Assembly (NCBI RefSeq): GCF_900105625.1
Contig: NZ_FNSD01000001.1
Coordinates: forward strand, 1,054,001 to 1,118,000
Direction of reading: 5' to 3'
DNA length: 64,000 nucleotides
DNA from: Terriglobus roseus
GTDB taxonomy: Bacteria > Acidobacteriota > Terriglobia > Terriglobales > Acidobacteriaceae
The notes under the pieces: generated by a model
Seen by the model: the letters and a program-made list of their open reading frames with translations, nothing else
What the model was told of the DNA's origin: nothing
Database searches by the model: none
Part shown: in pieces, positions 44,404 to 53,098 of the stretch
Layout: each line of letters starts with the position of its first letter
Numbering within the stretch: position 1 is the first letter of the stretch
Program-made: the position numbers and the translations under genes

Positions 44404-45762
44404 ATGCTTGCCGTAAATGAACTGGACACCACCGGCGAGCAGTCACTCGAAACGCAGGAGCGCATCGCCCAGGCTCTCGATCACATCTTGCGCAGTCCCA
44501 GATTCAAAGACAGCCAGCAGCTCCAGAGCCTCCTCCGCTACGTTGTCGACGAATCCGTTAAGGGCAATGAAGACGGGTTGAAAGAGCGCATAATCGGCAT
44601 CTACGTCTTCGGCCGGCGCCCCGACTATGACACCACCGGCGATCCGATCGTTCGCTCCCGCATGGGCCTTCTTCGCAAACGACTCGCGCAGTATTATGAA
44701 AGCGACGAAGGCGACGAAGCGCCCATTCAGATTGTTATCCCAAACGGGACCTACCGGCCCGCTTTTATCCTCCGTCCACTTGCCAAGGAGTCGCGGAGAG
44801 AGACAGCCCCCGCAGAAACAGTGTTCGTGCCCGCAGCGATCCCGCTGGAGGCGATGAGCGCCGCACCAACATTTAGCGCTCCCGCCCCCGTCGTGGCCGT
44901 CGCCGACTCCACCAGTGTCGTCTTGTCCTACCCGAAGAGAAACCCGCTCTTGAAGGCCGCGATCGCTGCGGTCGTCTTCGCGCTCGTCGCATCCGGAATC
45001 TGGTGGTCCTTGGTGCGGCCGCAAAGAAATTTACTGGAAGCGCTGTGGTCGCCGATCATCAGTGGAAAGCAGCCCATCTACATCTACACCGGAACCATGC
45101 CGGTCTACGAACCGGGCTCGCCGCCCGACGAGGCCTCCTCCCCCACTGACCTCTACTGGCCCATCCGCGTCCCGGACGCGCCTCCCGTGGATCTGCCGGA
45201 GACCGGCCCCGAGCGCGTGTATTCCTACGGCGAAGGCATGCTCACGGGTTCCGTCTACGCAGATGTCCGCGTCGCTGCATTCCTCTATAAGTACAACCGC
45301 ACGCCAGTCCTGCGCACCGGCCCCAACCTGCCCTACATGGACCTCAAAGGATCGCCCCTTATCCTCATAGGCTCATTCGACAACTACTGGACCCGCGTCA
45401 TGAACGAAAGCCTTCCCTTTTACTTCGACCGCGGCTTCGGGATTCGCGAACGCGACGGCACGCATCGCCGCTGGTACAACCCCCTGAAGGCCGAGATGAC
45501 CCCGCGAATGATGGATGACTACGCCCTCATCTTCCGCGTAATGGACTCCAAGGCTGGCGCCCCCGTCCTCGCCATCGCTGGACTTTCCACTTGCGGCACA
45601 CATGCCGCCGCCGACTTCGTCACCGACCCGACGCAGAAGAACACCCTCGCGAACATCTCTCGCGCCGATCTCAAGAGCAAAAATATCGAACTCGTCCTTC
45701 ACACTTCCCTGGTGAAATGCGCTCCCACCTCCGTCGAGATCATCGCCAGCAAGGTCTGGTAG
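44404..45762 (+). CDS. membrane-anchored winged-helix regulator B
   Basis: A 452-residue relative of the proteins at 36056 and 59929. Cytoplasmic residues about 18-125 carry the shared domain: LDHILRSPRFKDSQQLQSLL, LKERIIGIYVFGRRPDYDT, DPIVRSRMGLLRKRLAQYY, IQIVIPNGTYRPAF. A Pro/Ala/Val linker leads to one membrane helix (183-204). The outer domain has PLILIGSFDNYWTRVMNESL, DYALIFRVMDSKAGAPVLAI and CGTHAAADFVTD, which line up with regulator C. I chose ATG 44404 because GAGGTG lies five bases before it. It sits between a divergent GH99-like gene and receptor 5, whose promoter has an 11-bp tandem repeat. The ligand is unknown. Confidence 0.78.
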   Translation: MLAVNELDTTGEQSLETQERIAQALDHILRSPRFKDSQQLQSLLRYVVDESVKGNEDGLKERIIGIYVFGRRPDYDTTGDPIVRSRMGLLRKRLAQYYESDEGDEAPIQIVIPNGTYRPAFILRPLAKESRRETAPAETVFVPAAIPLEAMSAAPTFSAPAPVVAVADSTSVVLSYPKRNPLLKAAIAAVVFALVASGIWWSLVRPQRNLLEALWSPIISGKQPIYIYTGTMPVYEPGSPPDEASSPTDLYWPIRVPDAPPVDLPETGPERVYSYGEGMLTGSVYADVRVAAFLYKYNRTPVLRTGPNLPYMDLKGSPLILIGSFDNYWTRVMNESLPFYFDRGFGIRERDGTHRRWYNPLKAEMTPRMMDDYALIFRVMDSKAGAPVLAIAGLSTCGTHAAADFVTDPTQKNTLANISRADLKSKNIELVLHTSLVKCAPTSVEIIASKVW

Positions 45763-45887
45763 CCAGCACGCACGACATCGGGCCCCAAAGACAGTCGGCT
45801 ACTCAAAGTGCCCGGAACGCGACGGGCAAATGAGCCAGGCCACTAGTCGATGGAATTTTCCGCTGGAAAGTTGACTGTACGCACCGC

Positions 45888-45909
45888 ACCGTACCTACAC
45901 CATACCTAC
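45888..45909 (+). promoter_or_regulatory. 11-bp tandem repeat upstream of receptor 5 promoter
   Basis: ACCGTACCTAC (45888-45898) is followed with no gap by ACCATACCTAC (45899-45909), ten of eleven bases identical. A weaker copy (8 of 11) lies at 45874-45884. The pair ends six bases before the -35 element. OmpR/PhoB-type winged-helix activators use 11-bp direct repeats placed this way, so this is a good candidate site for regulator B. Confidence 0.55.
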
Positions 45910-45915
45910 CCGTCG

Positions 45916-45943
45916 TTGACAGCCGTTTCCGCCAAACCATAGT
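45916..45943 (+). promoter_or_regulatory. sigma-70-type promoter of receptor 5
   Basis: TTGACA (45916-45921) matches the consensus -35, and CATAGT (45938-45943) is a moderate -10 after 16 bases. The 11-bp direct repeats abut it upstream. Transcription would start near 45950, giving a leader of about 50 bases. Confidence 0.55.
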
Positions 45944-46000
45944 TGTGAGTCCTCGTACGTGCGGGTTTCACAAATGGAATTTTGGGGAGAAGTCAGAGAC

Positions 46001-49000
46001 ATGGGTACTAAATCACTTCAAGAGAACATGCCGACACCGGCAGATCGGCATCGGGAGGCACTCCGGGTACGGAACGCAGGCCAGAAGCAAGCGGCGCTTG
46101 CCGGCTTTGTGCTTCCAGCGCTGCTTTCGACTATCGCCGTAATGACAGTTCCGGCGCGGCAGGCACATGCCCAGACAAACCTTGCCACGATCACCGGAAC
46201 CGTTACCGACGCCGGCGGGGGCGGCCTTCCCAACGCCAGCGTCAGCATCCAAAACACCGACACCACCGCCGTCCGTGTCGTTATGACCGATGCGAATGGT
46301 TTCTACACCGCGCCCTCACTCACGGTCGGCAATTACAAGATCACCGTATCTGCCCCGGGCTTCGCCACGGCCGTGCAGCAGGCAGCCCTTAGTCTTGGCG
46401 GACTCAGCCAGAACATCCAGATGAAGGTTGGCAACGTTTCCGAGCAAGTCACAGTATCGGCGACCTCGGGCGCCGTAGCCCTGCAGACTGAGAGCCATGA
46501 CCTCGCCACCTCGGTCGACAGCGTGCAGCTGACTACCCTGCCCAACGGTAGCCGCAGCATCCTCAGCATCGCCACACTCGGCCCAGCCGCCCAGGCCGGC
46601 ACCGATGCCAGCACTTCCGCGGGCGACCAGAGTTTCTACCAGCAGACCAGCAATGCCGTCATCCTCTCTGGCCTCGGGCCCAACCAGACGCAGTTCCTGC
46701 AGGACGGTATTGACAACACCAACCTCCTCACCCAGACCGCAAACATCCTGGCCTCAGTCGAAGCAGCGAAAGAAGTCAACACAACCTACAGCAACGCCCC
46801 CGCTATCTTCCGGCAGCCGGCTATCGTCAACGCCATCACCAAGAGCGGCTCCAATTCCTTCCATGGCACCGTCTACGACTTCCTCCAGAACGACGCAGCA
46901 AATGCGAAGAACTACTTCGCCACCACGAAGCCGCCGGTCCGCTACAACCTCTTCGGTGGCAACCTTGGTGGTCCTATCTTCAAGAACAGGATTTTCGGCT
47001 TCTTCGACTACTCAGGCCTGCGCAGCCATTCGTCCAGCCTCTCCCAGAACCGCGTGCCAACCGCCGCCGAGCGGTCGGGTGACTTCTCTGCTGACCCAGT
47101 GATCTACAACCCCGCCACCTACAACTCGGCAACGGGCACGTCCCAGCCGTTTGCTAATAACAAAATCCCCACACTCAGCGCGTTTGCCCAGTTATGGCTC
47201 CAGAACTATCCGCTTCCCAACGCTCCGCTCGTCAACAACATCAACTACCGAACGAACTTAGCGTCCGTCAGCAACTACGACGAATACCTCGCCCGCGGTG
47301 ACTGGAACGTCTCCTCAAAAAATCAGCTTTTCGGCACCGTCGCACGCTTCTCCAGTTCGGGTGGGGCCAACACGATTACGCCCGGACTCTTCGGTATCAG
47401 CGTGCCCCTGACCGGTACCAACGCCTCCATCACCGATACGCAGATCATCAATGACCATCTCGTCAACGCGCTCAAGATCGGCTACAACCGCAGTAACCTG
47501 TTCCGCACACAGCAGGGACTCGGCGCTAAGAACTACGCGAACTTCTACGGCCTCAATAACCTCAATCCTTCCCTGAGCATCTCCACCCCGCCCGCTATCG
47601 GCGTGAACAACTACACCTCGCTCGGCGATCCCTATTCGCCGCAGGGTGCCATCCAAAACCGCTACCAGTTCGCCGACCAGGTCACTTGGACCCGAGGCAA
47701 TCACACCATCACCTTCGGTGGGGAGTTCATCCGCGTCCAGTTCAACGGCACGTGGGTCGTCACCAACAACGGCAACTACAACTTCGACGGATCAGCGACC
47801 TCGCAATACGTCGCTGGCAAGCGCAGTTCCACCAATCAGGGCAACGCTCTCGCCGACTTAGAACTCGGTTTCCCCAACACTGGCAGCGGTCTCGTCGGTA
47901 CCTCGGCCGGTGCTTTTCGAGAGTTCGACGTCTCCGGCTTCCTGCAGGATGACTGGCGCGCAACGCCGCGACTCACGCTCAACATTGGACTGCGGTATGA
48001 CTACGTCAATCCGCCTACGGACAAGAACAATCGCGGCGCACTCTACTCGCTCGCCACTAACTCCAACCGCCCCGGGTCATGGAACGCCAACTATGGTGAC
48101 TTCGGCCCGCGTGTCGGCTTCTCCTACAAGGCCAGCAACAGCACCGCTATCCGAGGCGGCTACGGCATCTACTACGCTCCCATCCTTTACAACAATCTGC
48201 AGTTCATGCTGCTTTATTCACCAAACGTCGTAGCACAGAGCTACAGCCTGAACATCGCAACGCCCAGGAATATCCAGGACTTGTTCATCGCCAACCCGCC
48301 ATCGGTTCCGGGGCAGGGCGGCTACTCTATCAATCCGACGCTCAAGGACACCTCGACACAGGAGTGGAATCTCGACGTCGAGCGCACGCTCGGCAGCAGC
48401 ACCATGCTCACCGTGCAATACCTCGGCAATGTCACACGTCACCAGTCCGCACGCGCCGATCTCAACCAACCCATCGCATTTTCGCCGGGCAACACTACTG
48501 GCAAGCTCGACGTGCGGCCTTTCCCAAACGCAGGCCCCATTGACGGCCAGCTCAACGCTTACAGTGCGAACTACAACGCCCTCGGTGTAAAGCTTGACCG
48601 CAAGCTTTCGCATGATTTCCAGGTACTCGTGGCCTACACCTATCAGAAGGCGCTGAACGTGATTGACGGCGACAACAGCAACCAGCAAAACCTGTACCGG
48701 CCCAGTCTTACCTATGGTCCCGCCAGCTTCAATCGGAAGCACGACATCAACATAAGCCCCATCTATTACCTGCCATTCGGCCCCGGCAAGCGCTTCCTCA
48801 ACTCCAACAACATCTTCAACCGTGAGATCGTCGGTGGGTGGGAACTTGCGGGCCTGCAGTACTTTGCGTCGGGCCAGCCAATCAGTGTGACCGCGAACAA
48901 AAACGCTGATACAAGCCCCTATGGGAACGTCTATGCCAATCTCACCTGCAGCAGTCCGACCGCCAACTTCCACCGCACGCGCTTCAACATCTTCAATCCT

Positions 49001-49273
49001 GGTTGCTTCGCACAGCCTGCCAACGGGCAGTATGGCACCACGCGCTCAGTCGGCTCGCAACCCATGATCTTCCAGACAAACTTGTCCGCAATTAAGAACT
49101 TCCAGATCTACGGCGAACACCAACTACAATTCCGCGCTGAAGCTTTCAACCTCTTCAACCACCCACTCTTCAGCACGGGCGGCGGTGGCGTCACTTCCCC
49201 AACACTGGGCGTGGCCACGTCGCAATCCAATAGCCCACGCAGCATGCAGTTCGCACTCCGCTACTCCTTCTGA
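46001..49273 (+). CDS. Oar-like TonB-dependent receptor 5
   Basis: A 1,090-residue outer-membrane receptor. I prefer ATG 46001 with GGGGAG upstream; in-frame starts at 45959 and 45974 are possible. The N-terminus has about 30 polar residues before the hydrophobic segment GFVLPALLSTIAVMTV, with a cleavage-like AHAQ. The regulatory-like domain (ATITGTVTDAGGGGLPNASV; LTVGNYKITVSAPGF) and plug (LPNGSRSILSIATLGP; LQDGIDNTNLLTQ) follow. The barrel ends MQFALRYSF. It is controlled by a promoter with 11-bp repeats next to regulator B. Confidence 0.92.
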   Translation: MGTKSLQENMPTPADRHREALRVRNAGQKQAALAGFVLPALLSTIAVMTVPARQAHAQTNLATITGTVTDAGGGGLPNASVSIQNTDTTAVRVVMTDANGFYTAPSLTVGNYKITVSAPGFATAVQQAALSLGGLSQNIQMKVGNVSEQVTVSATSGAVALQTESHDLATSVDSVQLTTLPNGSRSILSIATLGPAAQAGTDASTSAGDQSFYQQTSNAVILSGLGPNQTQFLQDGIDNTNLLTQTANILASVEAAKEVNTTYSNAPAIFRQPAIVNAITKSGSNSFHGTVYDFLQNDAANAKNYFATTKPPVRYNLFGGNLGGPIFKNRIFGFFDYSGLRSHSSSLSQNRVPTAAERSGDFSADPVIYNPATYNSATGTSQPFANNKIPTLSAFAQLWLQNYPLPNAPLVNNINYRTNLASVSNYDEYLARGDWNVSSKNQLFGTVARFSSSGGANTITPGLFGISVPLTGTNASITDTQIINDHLVNALKIGYNRSNLFRTQQGLGAKNYANFYGLNNLNPSLSISTPPAIGVNNYTSLGDPYSPQGAIQNRYQFADQVTWTRGNHTITFGGEFIRVQFNGTWVVTNNGNYNFDGSATSQYVAGKRSSTNQGNALADLELGFPNTGSGLVGTSAGAFREFDVSGFLQDDWRATPRLTLNIGLRYDYVNPPTDKNNRGALYSLATNSNRPGSWNANYGDFGPRVGFSYKASNSTAIRGGYGIYYAPILYNNLQFMLLYSPNVVAQSYSLNIATPRNIQDLFIANPPSVPGQGGYSINPTLKDTSTQEWNLDVERTLGSSTMLTVQYLGNVTRHQSARADLNQPIAFSPGNTTGKLDVRPFPNAGPIDGQLNAYSANYNALGVKLDRKLSHDFQVLVAYTYQKALNVIDGDNSNQQNLYRPSLTYGPASFNRKHDINISPIYYLPFGPGKRFLNSNNIFNREIVGGWELAGLQYFASGQPISVTANKNADTSPYGNVYANLTCSSPTANFHRTRFNIFNPGCFAQPANGQYGTTRSVGSQPMIFQTNLSAIKNFQIYGEHQLQFRAEAFNLFNHPLFSTGGGGVTSPTLGVATSQSNSPRSMQFALRYSF

Positions 49274-49360
49274 CTCACGCTGCAAAGAGCCAGCCAACAC
49301 TGCGAGCTCCTTGCAGTGTGTCGTAGCGAAGCCTTGGTGCGGCTTGAAACGAGCCATGAC

Positions 49361-49395
49361 CGATTGCCAATCGATGTACCGATGATTGGCAATCG
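49361..49395. terminator. strong hairpin between convergent genes
   Basis: CGATTGCCAATC (49361-49372) and GATTGGCAATCG (49384-49395) form a perfect 12-bp stem with an 11-base loop. Each arm is itself nearly palindromic. It lies between the convergent stops of receptor 5 (49273) and the TetR gene (49515). There is no T-run, so it may be a Rho-assisted stop or an RNA-stabilising structure. Confidence 0.5.
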
Positions 49396-49514
49396 CTGGC
49401 TGCATCGACGATGGTTTACGTGGCTTCACGACGCACAGCAATCCACGCTCTTCCGCATGCTCGCAACGAACAACGACCAATCCACGCACTGCAGCTTCGA
49501 TCATGCCAAAGGAC

Positions 49515-50126
49515 TCAGCGCTCGAATTCGCTGTTTCGGGGCTTCATAAGCACCGTATCCAGAATCAATTCCAGAGCCTTCTGCGCGTGCAGCAACGGTT
49601 CCTTGCGCCGCTCAAGCCGGCTCAGCATCACGGCGCCCTCTAGTGAAGTCATCACCGTGTTCGCCAGCCAGGCTACATCCGCGTCAGCGGCCAACTCACC
49701 CGCAGCAATCGCCAGCTCCAGGATCGAAACGATACGGTCACGCCAGGCTTTGAACGCTTCGCGCACCAGCCCGCGTAGCCTCTCATTGCCATCGTCCGCA
49801 TCAATTGCCGTGTTCATCAGCGGACAACCACCCGCCACCGCTGAAGGTGTATGAACGAAACGTGCAATCAGAGCGCGCAGCGTTTCCATCGGGCTCTCAC
49901 CTTGCGGCACACCTGACGTGCGCAGCTTAACGGAAGCTTCCACCGAGTAACGGAACGAGGCCTCCGCAATCTCTTCCTTGCTCGAAAAGTGTCGGTAGAT
50001 GCCGCCCTTTTCGAGCCCCGTTGCCTCCATGATGTCGCTCATGCTGCACCCATGGAAGCCACGTCGATTGAAGAGGGGCGCTGCCCGTTCAATGATCGTC
50101 TGCCGCGTTTCTTCACCTTTGGTCAT
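49515..50126 (-). CDS. TetR/AcrR-family regulator of the MFS exporter
   Basis: A 203-residue repressor. The HTH is clear: RQTIIERAAPLFNRRGFHGC, SMSDIMEATGLEKGGIYRHF, SSKEEIAEASF. The C-terminal part has the ALIARFVHTPSAVAGGCPLMNTA region seen in TetR proteins of the YcdC/AcrR-like group linked to efflux. It is divergent from a DHA2 exporter over 105 bases that contain a long palindrome, so it most likely represses the exporter and itself until a toxic compound binds. Inducer unknown. Confidence 0.9.
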   Translation of the reverse strand: MTKGEETRQTIIERAAPLFNRRGFHGCSMSDIMEATGLEKGGIYRHFSSKEEIAEASFRYSVEASVKLRTSGVPQGESPMETLRALIARFVHTPSAVAGGCPLMNTAIDADDGNERLRGLVREAFKAWRDRIVSILELAIAAGELAADADVAWLANTVMTSLEGAVMLSRLERRKEPLLHAQKALELILDTVLMKPRNSEFER

Positions 50127-50190
50127 CAGTCCTCAAGCATACCGCGCATTATTTTTGAACCCTGCGTGCCGCGACAAGAATCAGATGCAT

Positions 50191-50214
50191 AAAAGCGACC
50201 GTTCGGTTTCTTTT
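50191..50214. promoter_or_regulatory. candidate TetR operator ahead of the exporter
   Basis: This is an imperfect 24-bp palindrome centred at 50202/50203: outer arms AAAAG/CTTTT, inner arms ACCG/CGGT, with 18 of 24 bases symmetric. It overlaps the region just before the exporter ribosome site (AAGGAG) and lies between the two divergent genes, as expected for a shared operator. Confidence 0.55.
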
Positions 50215-50231
50215 AAAGGAGCTATCGAGAC

Positions 50232-51821
50232 GTGAGTGGAGCAACGCGACAAGCTATCAATCCTTGGGTCATCGCCCTCACCGTCACCATTGCCACCTTC
50301 ATGGAGTTGCTTGACACCTCGATTGCAAACGTTTCCTTGCCATACATTGCTGGTGGCCTCGGACGCTCCTTTGATGAAGTCACCTGGATACTCACCACGT
50401 ACCTGGTTGCAAACGCCGTCGTCCTGCCAATGTCCGCATGGCTTTCGCGCGTCTTCGGGCGAAAAAACTACTATATGGCCTGTGTCGCGCTCTTTACGAT
50501 CACTAGCTTCTTCTGCGGCATCGCGCCAACACTCGGAGTCATGCTCATGGCCCGTGTGCTGCAAGGTATCGGCGGAGGAGGCCTGGCGCCAGTCGAACAA
50601 GCTATCCTCGTCGATACGTTCCCACCCGCGCAGCGAGCCAGTGCATTTGCGCTCTACACGATAGCCATCGTCACCGCACCCGCCATCGGCCCGGTCCTCG
50701 GCGGCTGGATCACCGATAACTACAACTGGCGCTGGGTCTTCTTCATTAACATTCCGGTTGGTATTCTTTCGCTGCTCCTTACCAACCGCTTCGTGCACGA
50801 CCCCGACTCCTTTCAGAAGGAACGGAACTCTGTTCGCATAAACGGCAGGCTCAATATCGACGGCATCGGAATCGCACTCGTCGGTGTCGGTTCCGCCGCA
50901 CTCGAGATTCTCCTCGATCGCGGCCAGATCGAAGACTGGTTCGGCTCTACCTTTATCTGCTGGTGCGCTTTCATCGGCATCTCCTGTCTTACTGCTGCCG
51001 TCTGGTGGGAACTGCGCACACCGGACCCGATCATCGATTTCCGTCTGTTGAAGGTACGTAACTTTGCTATCGCGAATGTCTTCTACTTTGTCTTCGGGAT
51101 CGGCCTCTTTGCATCAACGACAATGATCCCGCAGATCCTGCAGTCTCTGTATGGCTACCGCGCTATCGACGCCGGATTGGTGCTCGGCCCCGGTGCCTTC
51201 GTCATTACGTGTCTCGCTCCGGTCGGCGCGCAGCTCGTGCAACGCGGCATCATCAAGCCAAAGAACCTGCTCTTCGGCGCAGTTCTCACCGTGGGCTACG
51301 CCTTCCTCCACTACAGCCACTTCAACCTGCAGACCGACTATAAGCACTACGCCCTGGCCCGTGCCTTACAAGGCCTTGGCTACGCCTTCTTCTTCGTACC
51401 ACTCTCCGTCATTGCCTACTCGCAGCTCTCGCCGGCGCAGAATAACAAAGCGTCGTCGCTGACGAACTTCTTTCGAAACTGGGGTGGCAGCTTCGGCATT
51501 GCCTTTGTCACCACCATGTCCGAGCGTCGGCAGGACTTCCACCAGGACCGTATGGCTGCCAACCTGACCGACTCGTCACTCAGCCTTCACCAATCCATTC
51601 AAAGCACTGCCACCTATCTCCAGGCCCACGGCTACGCTGCAGCCGACAGCATCGCAGCCGCGACCTCGCGCTACTATGACCAGCTCTACGCCCAAACCAG
51701 GCTACTGGCCTTTATGGACTGCTTCCACCTCATGGGCGTCCTCACATTGGTAGCCGCTCCACTCGTCCTATTCACCGCAGGTCTCAAATCTGGCGCCAAA
51801 GCTCCAGAGGGCGGCCACTGA
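50232..51821 (+). CDS. DHA2-family (EmrB/QacA-type) MFS exporter
   Basis: A 529-residue inner-membrane drug:proton antiporter with about 14 hydrophobic helices. Family motifs: TFMELLDTSIANVSLPYIAG (motif D1), WILTTYLVANAVVLPMSAWL, LSRVFGRKNYY (motif A-like), LQGIGGGGLAPVEQAIL, and APAIGPVLGGWITDNYNWRW (motif C). The start is GTG at 50232 with AAGGAG ten bases upstream. The TetR gene is divergent. EmrB-type pumps usually work with a membrane-fusion partner, but none is encoded next to it here. Confidence 0.93.
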   Translation: MSGATRQAINPWVIALTVTIATFMELLDTSIANVSLPYIAGGLGRSFDEVTWILTTYLVANAVVLPMSAWLSRVFGRKNYYMACVALFTITSFFCGIAPTLGVMLMARVLQGIGGGGLAPVEQAILVDTFPPAQRASAFALYTIAIVTAPAIGPVLGGWITDNYNWRWVFFINIPVGILSLLLTNRFVHDPDSFQKERNSVRINGRLNIDGIGIALVGVGSAALEILLDRGQIEDWFGSTFICWCAFIGISCLTAAVWWELRTPDPIIDFRLLKVRNFAIANVFYFVFGIGLFASTTMIPQILQSLYGYRAIDAGLVLGPGAFVITCLAPVGAQLVQRGIIKPKNLLFGAVLTVGYAFLHYSHFNLQTDYKHYALARALQGLGYAFFFVPLSVIAYSQLSPAQNNKASSLTNFFRNWGGSFGIAFVTTMSERRQDFHQDRMAANLTDSSLSLHQSIQSTATYLQAHGYAAADSIAAATSRYYDQLYAQTRLLAFMDCFHLMGVLTLVAAPLVLFTAGLKSGAKAPEGGH

Positions 51822-51976
51822 TCCGATCTCTTCGCTCGGGAGAAAAACACCGCAACACTTCGCGTCCGCGAGTCCCCGGCCAGGCCTACCTGATGATTCC
51901 GCAGGACGAGGAAGGTCGCCAGATGGATCGGCGAGTTCTTACTGAGTGACCCAGGACCTCTGCGTCTGTATCGGAA

Positions 51977-52717
51977 CTAGCGACGCTCGGCCCAAGCTGC
52001 GGGATTCGATAGTTCCCGTGCCTCGGTCTTGTGAAGCTGTCGCACTAGACGTTGTGAAGCGGAGTAGCACGAGCATGCCCGGCCAATCAGACCCTCCCGA
52101 TCCTGAATCCATAACCGGCCTCGGCGGTAGTCAATGAGGCCGCCCGTCTTCAGCGCTGCTGCAGCGAGATTGAGTGAGGACCTCTGGACACCGAGGATCG
52201 AAGACAGAGCCATCTGAGTCATTGCGAAGGTCTGAGACCCTAGTTGATCAGCAAGGCTCAGAAGCCACATCGCGAGCCGCTGATCGATTCCATGCAGCCT
52301 GTTGCAGGCGGAGATCTGGTCGTGGATTGCCAGTTGGTACTGGAGGTGGTCGAGAATGAGTGCTCGGACCGCCGAATCGCGCTCGAAGAGTTGCCGCATC
52401 CTCTCGAGGGGAATGCAATAGCTCGCACCAGCCGTCACTGCCACACACCTGGCTGAAGAGGTCCGATGTCCCAACAGGGCAAAGCAATTGGCAACATCCT
52501 CAACCCCTAATAATCCGACCGCTACTGCTTCAGCTTCTTCTGTGGTCACCATCTGGGCGGCAACCACGCCGACTGGAAAGAAGACATTTCGTGGCACCGC
52601 ATGGGCCCTGGAAAGAGCATGACCTAAAGGAATGTGAACGCATCGTGCCTCTGCAAGGAGTGCTGCGCGAACCTCTTCAGGAGCGCAGTCAAGGAGCCGG
52701 TTACCGGTAACAGTCAT
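51977..52717 (-). CDS. Crp/Fnr-family regulator
   Basis: A 246-residue regulator. The N-terminal half resembles a cyclic-nucleotide-binding beta-roll (VFFPVGVVAAQMVTTEEAEA; VEDVANCFALLGH) but lacks the conserved Arg/Ser phosphate cassette of true Crp, so the effector is unlikely to be cAMP. A dimer helix follows (MRQLFERDSAVRALILDHL), then an HTH of the subgroup with AMTQMALSSILGVQRSSLNL and LIDYRRGRLWIQDREGL. The ATG follows GGCGGG. The first codons contain a perfect palindrome GTTACCGGTAAC. It is flanked by gene-poor sequence; targets are unknown. Confidence 0.85.
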   Translation of the reverse strand: MTVTGNRLLDCAPEEVRAALLAEARCVHIPLGHALSRAHAVPRNVFFPVGVVAAQMVTTEEAEAVAVGLLGVEDVANCFALLGHRTSSARCVAVTAGASYCIPLERMRQLFERDSAVRALILDHLQYQLAIHDQISACNRLHGIDQRLAMWLLSLADQLGSQTFAMTQMALSSILGVQRSSLNLAAAALKTGGLIDYRRGRLWIQDREGLIGRACSCYSASQRLVRQLHKTEARELSNPAAWAERR

Positions 52718-53098
52718 CCCGCCTTAGAGCTTCAAAAACGGAGAAGAGTTTCATGGCGAACGCGCTTGGTAGAAAAAGCTCTGACTTTGGAAGTGAGCAG
52801 GGGCGGGCTACGGCAACACCGTTCTCGAGGCTGCGTCGGACAGTGTCGAGCATCTATTGCGAAAGTGGAAGCTCCCCCCTAAGTCAACTCACGCATCGGC
52901 TTGCTTCCGTCAGTCGCCTAACGCCTACAGTTGCATATTGTCGTTGAAGAGTGCTACCGCTGCGAGTAGCATGACGACGCTTTCCTGTCTCCAATCGCAG
53001 CTGTCTCCTGAAGCGCTACAACCTGGAGCTTTGACTCATAGGTTGTATCTGTTTCCCCGGCTTTCAGTGGAACTACAACGAATCCTCTGAGGATGACA
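52718..53098. other. 381 bp without a convincing gene
   Basis: The divergent region between the Crp/Fnr regulator and the beta-helix protein. Short open frames here (such as 52753-52947) have random-looking composition and no ribosome sites. I see no RNA gene or strong repeat. It must hold the promoters of both neighbours, but no clear -35/-10 pair stood out. Confidence 0.5.

Noticed and set aside
52753-52947. 64-codon plus-strand frame before the beta-helix gene
   Set aside because: Its composition is random, with no ribosome site and no recognisable domain.
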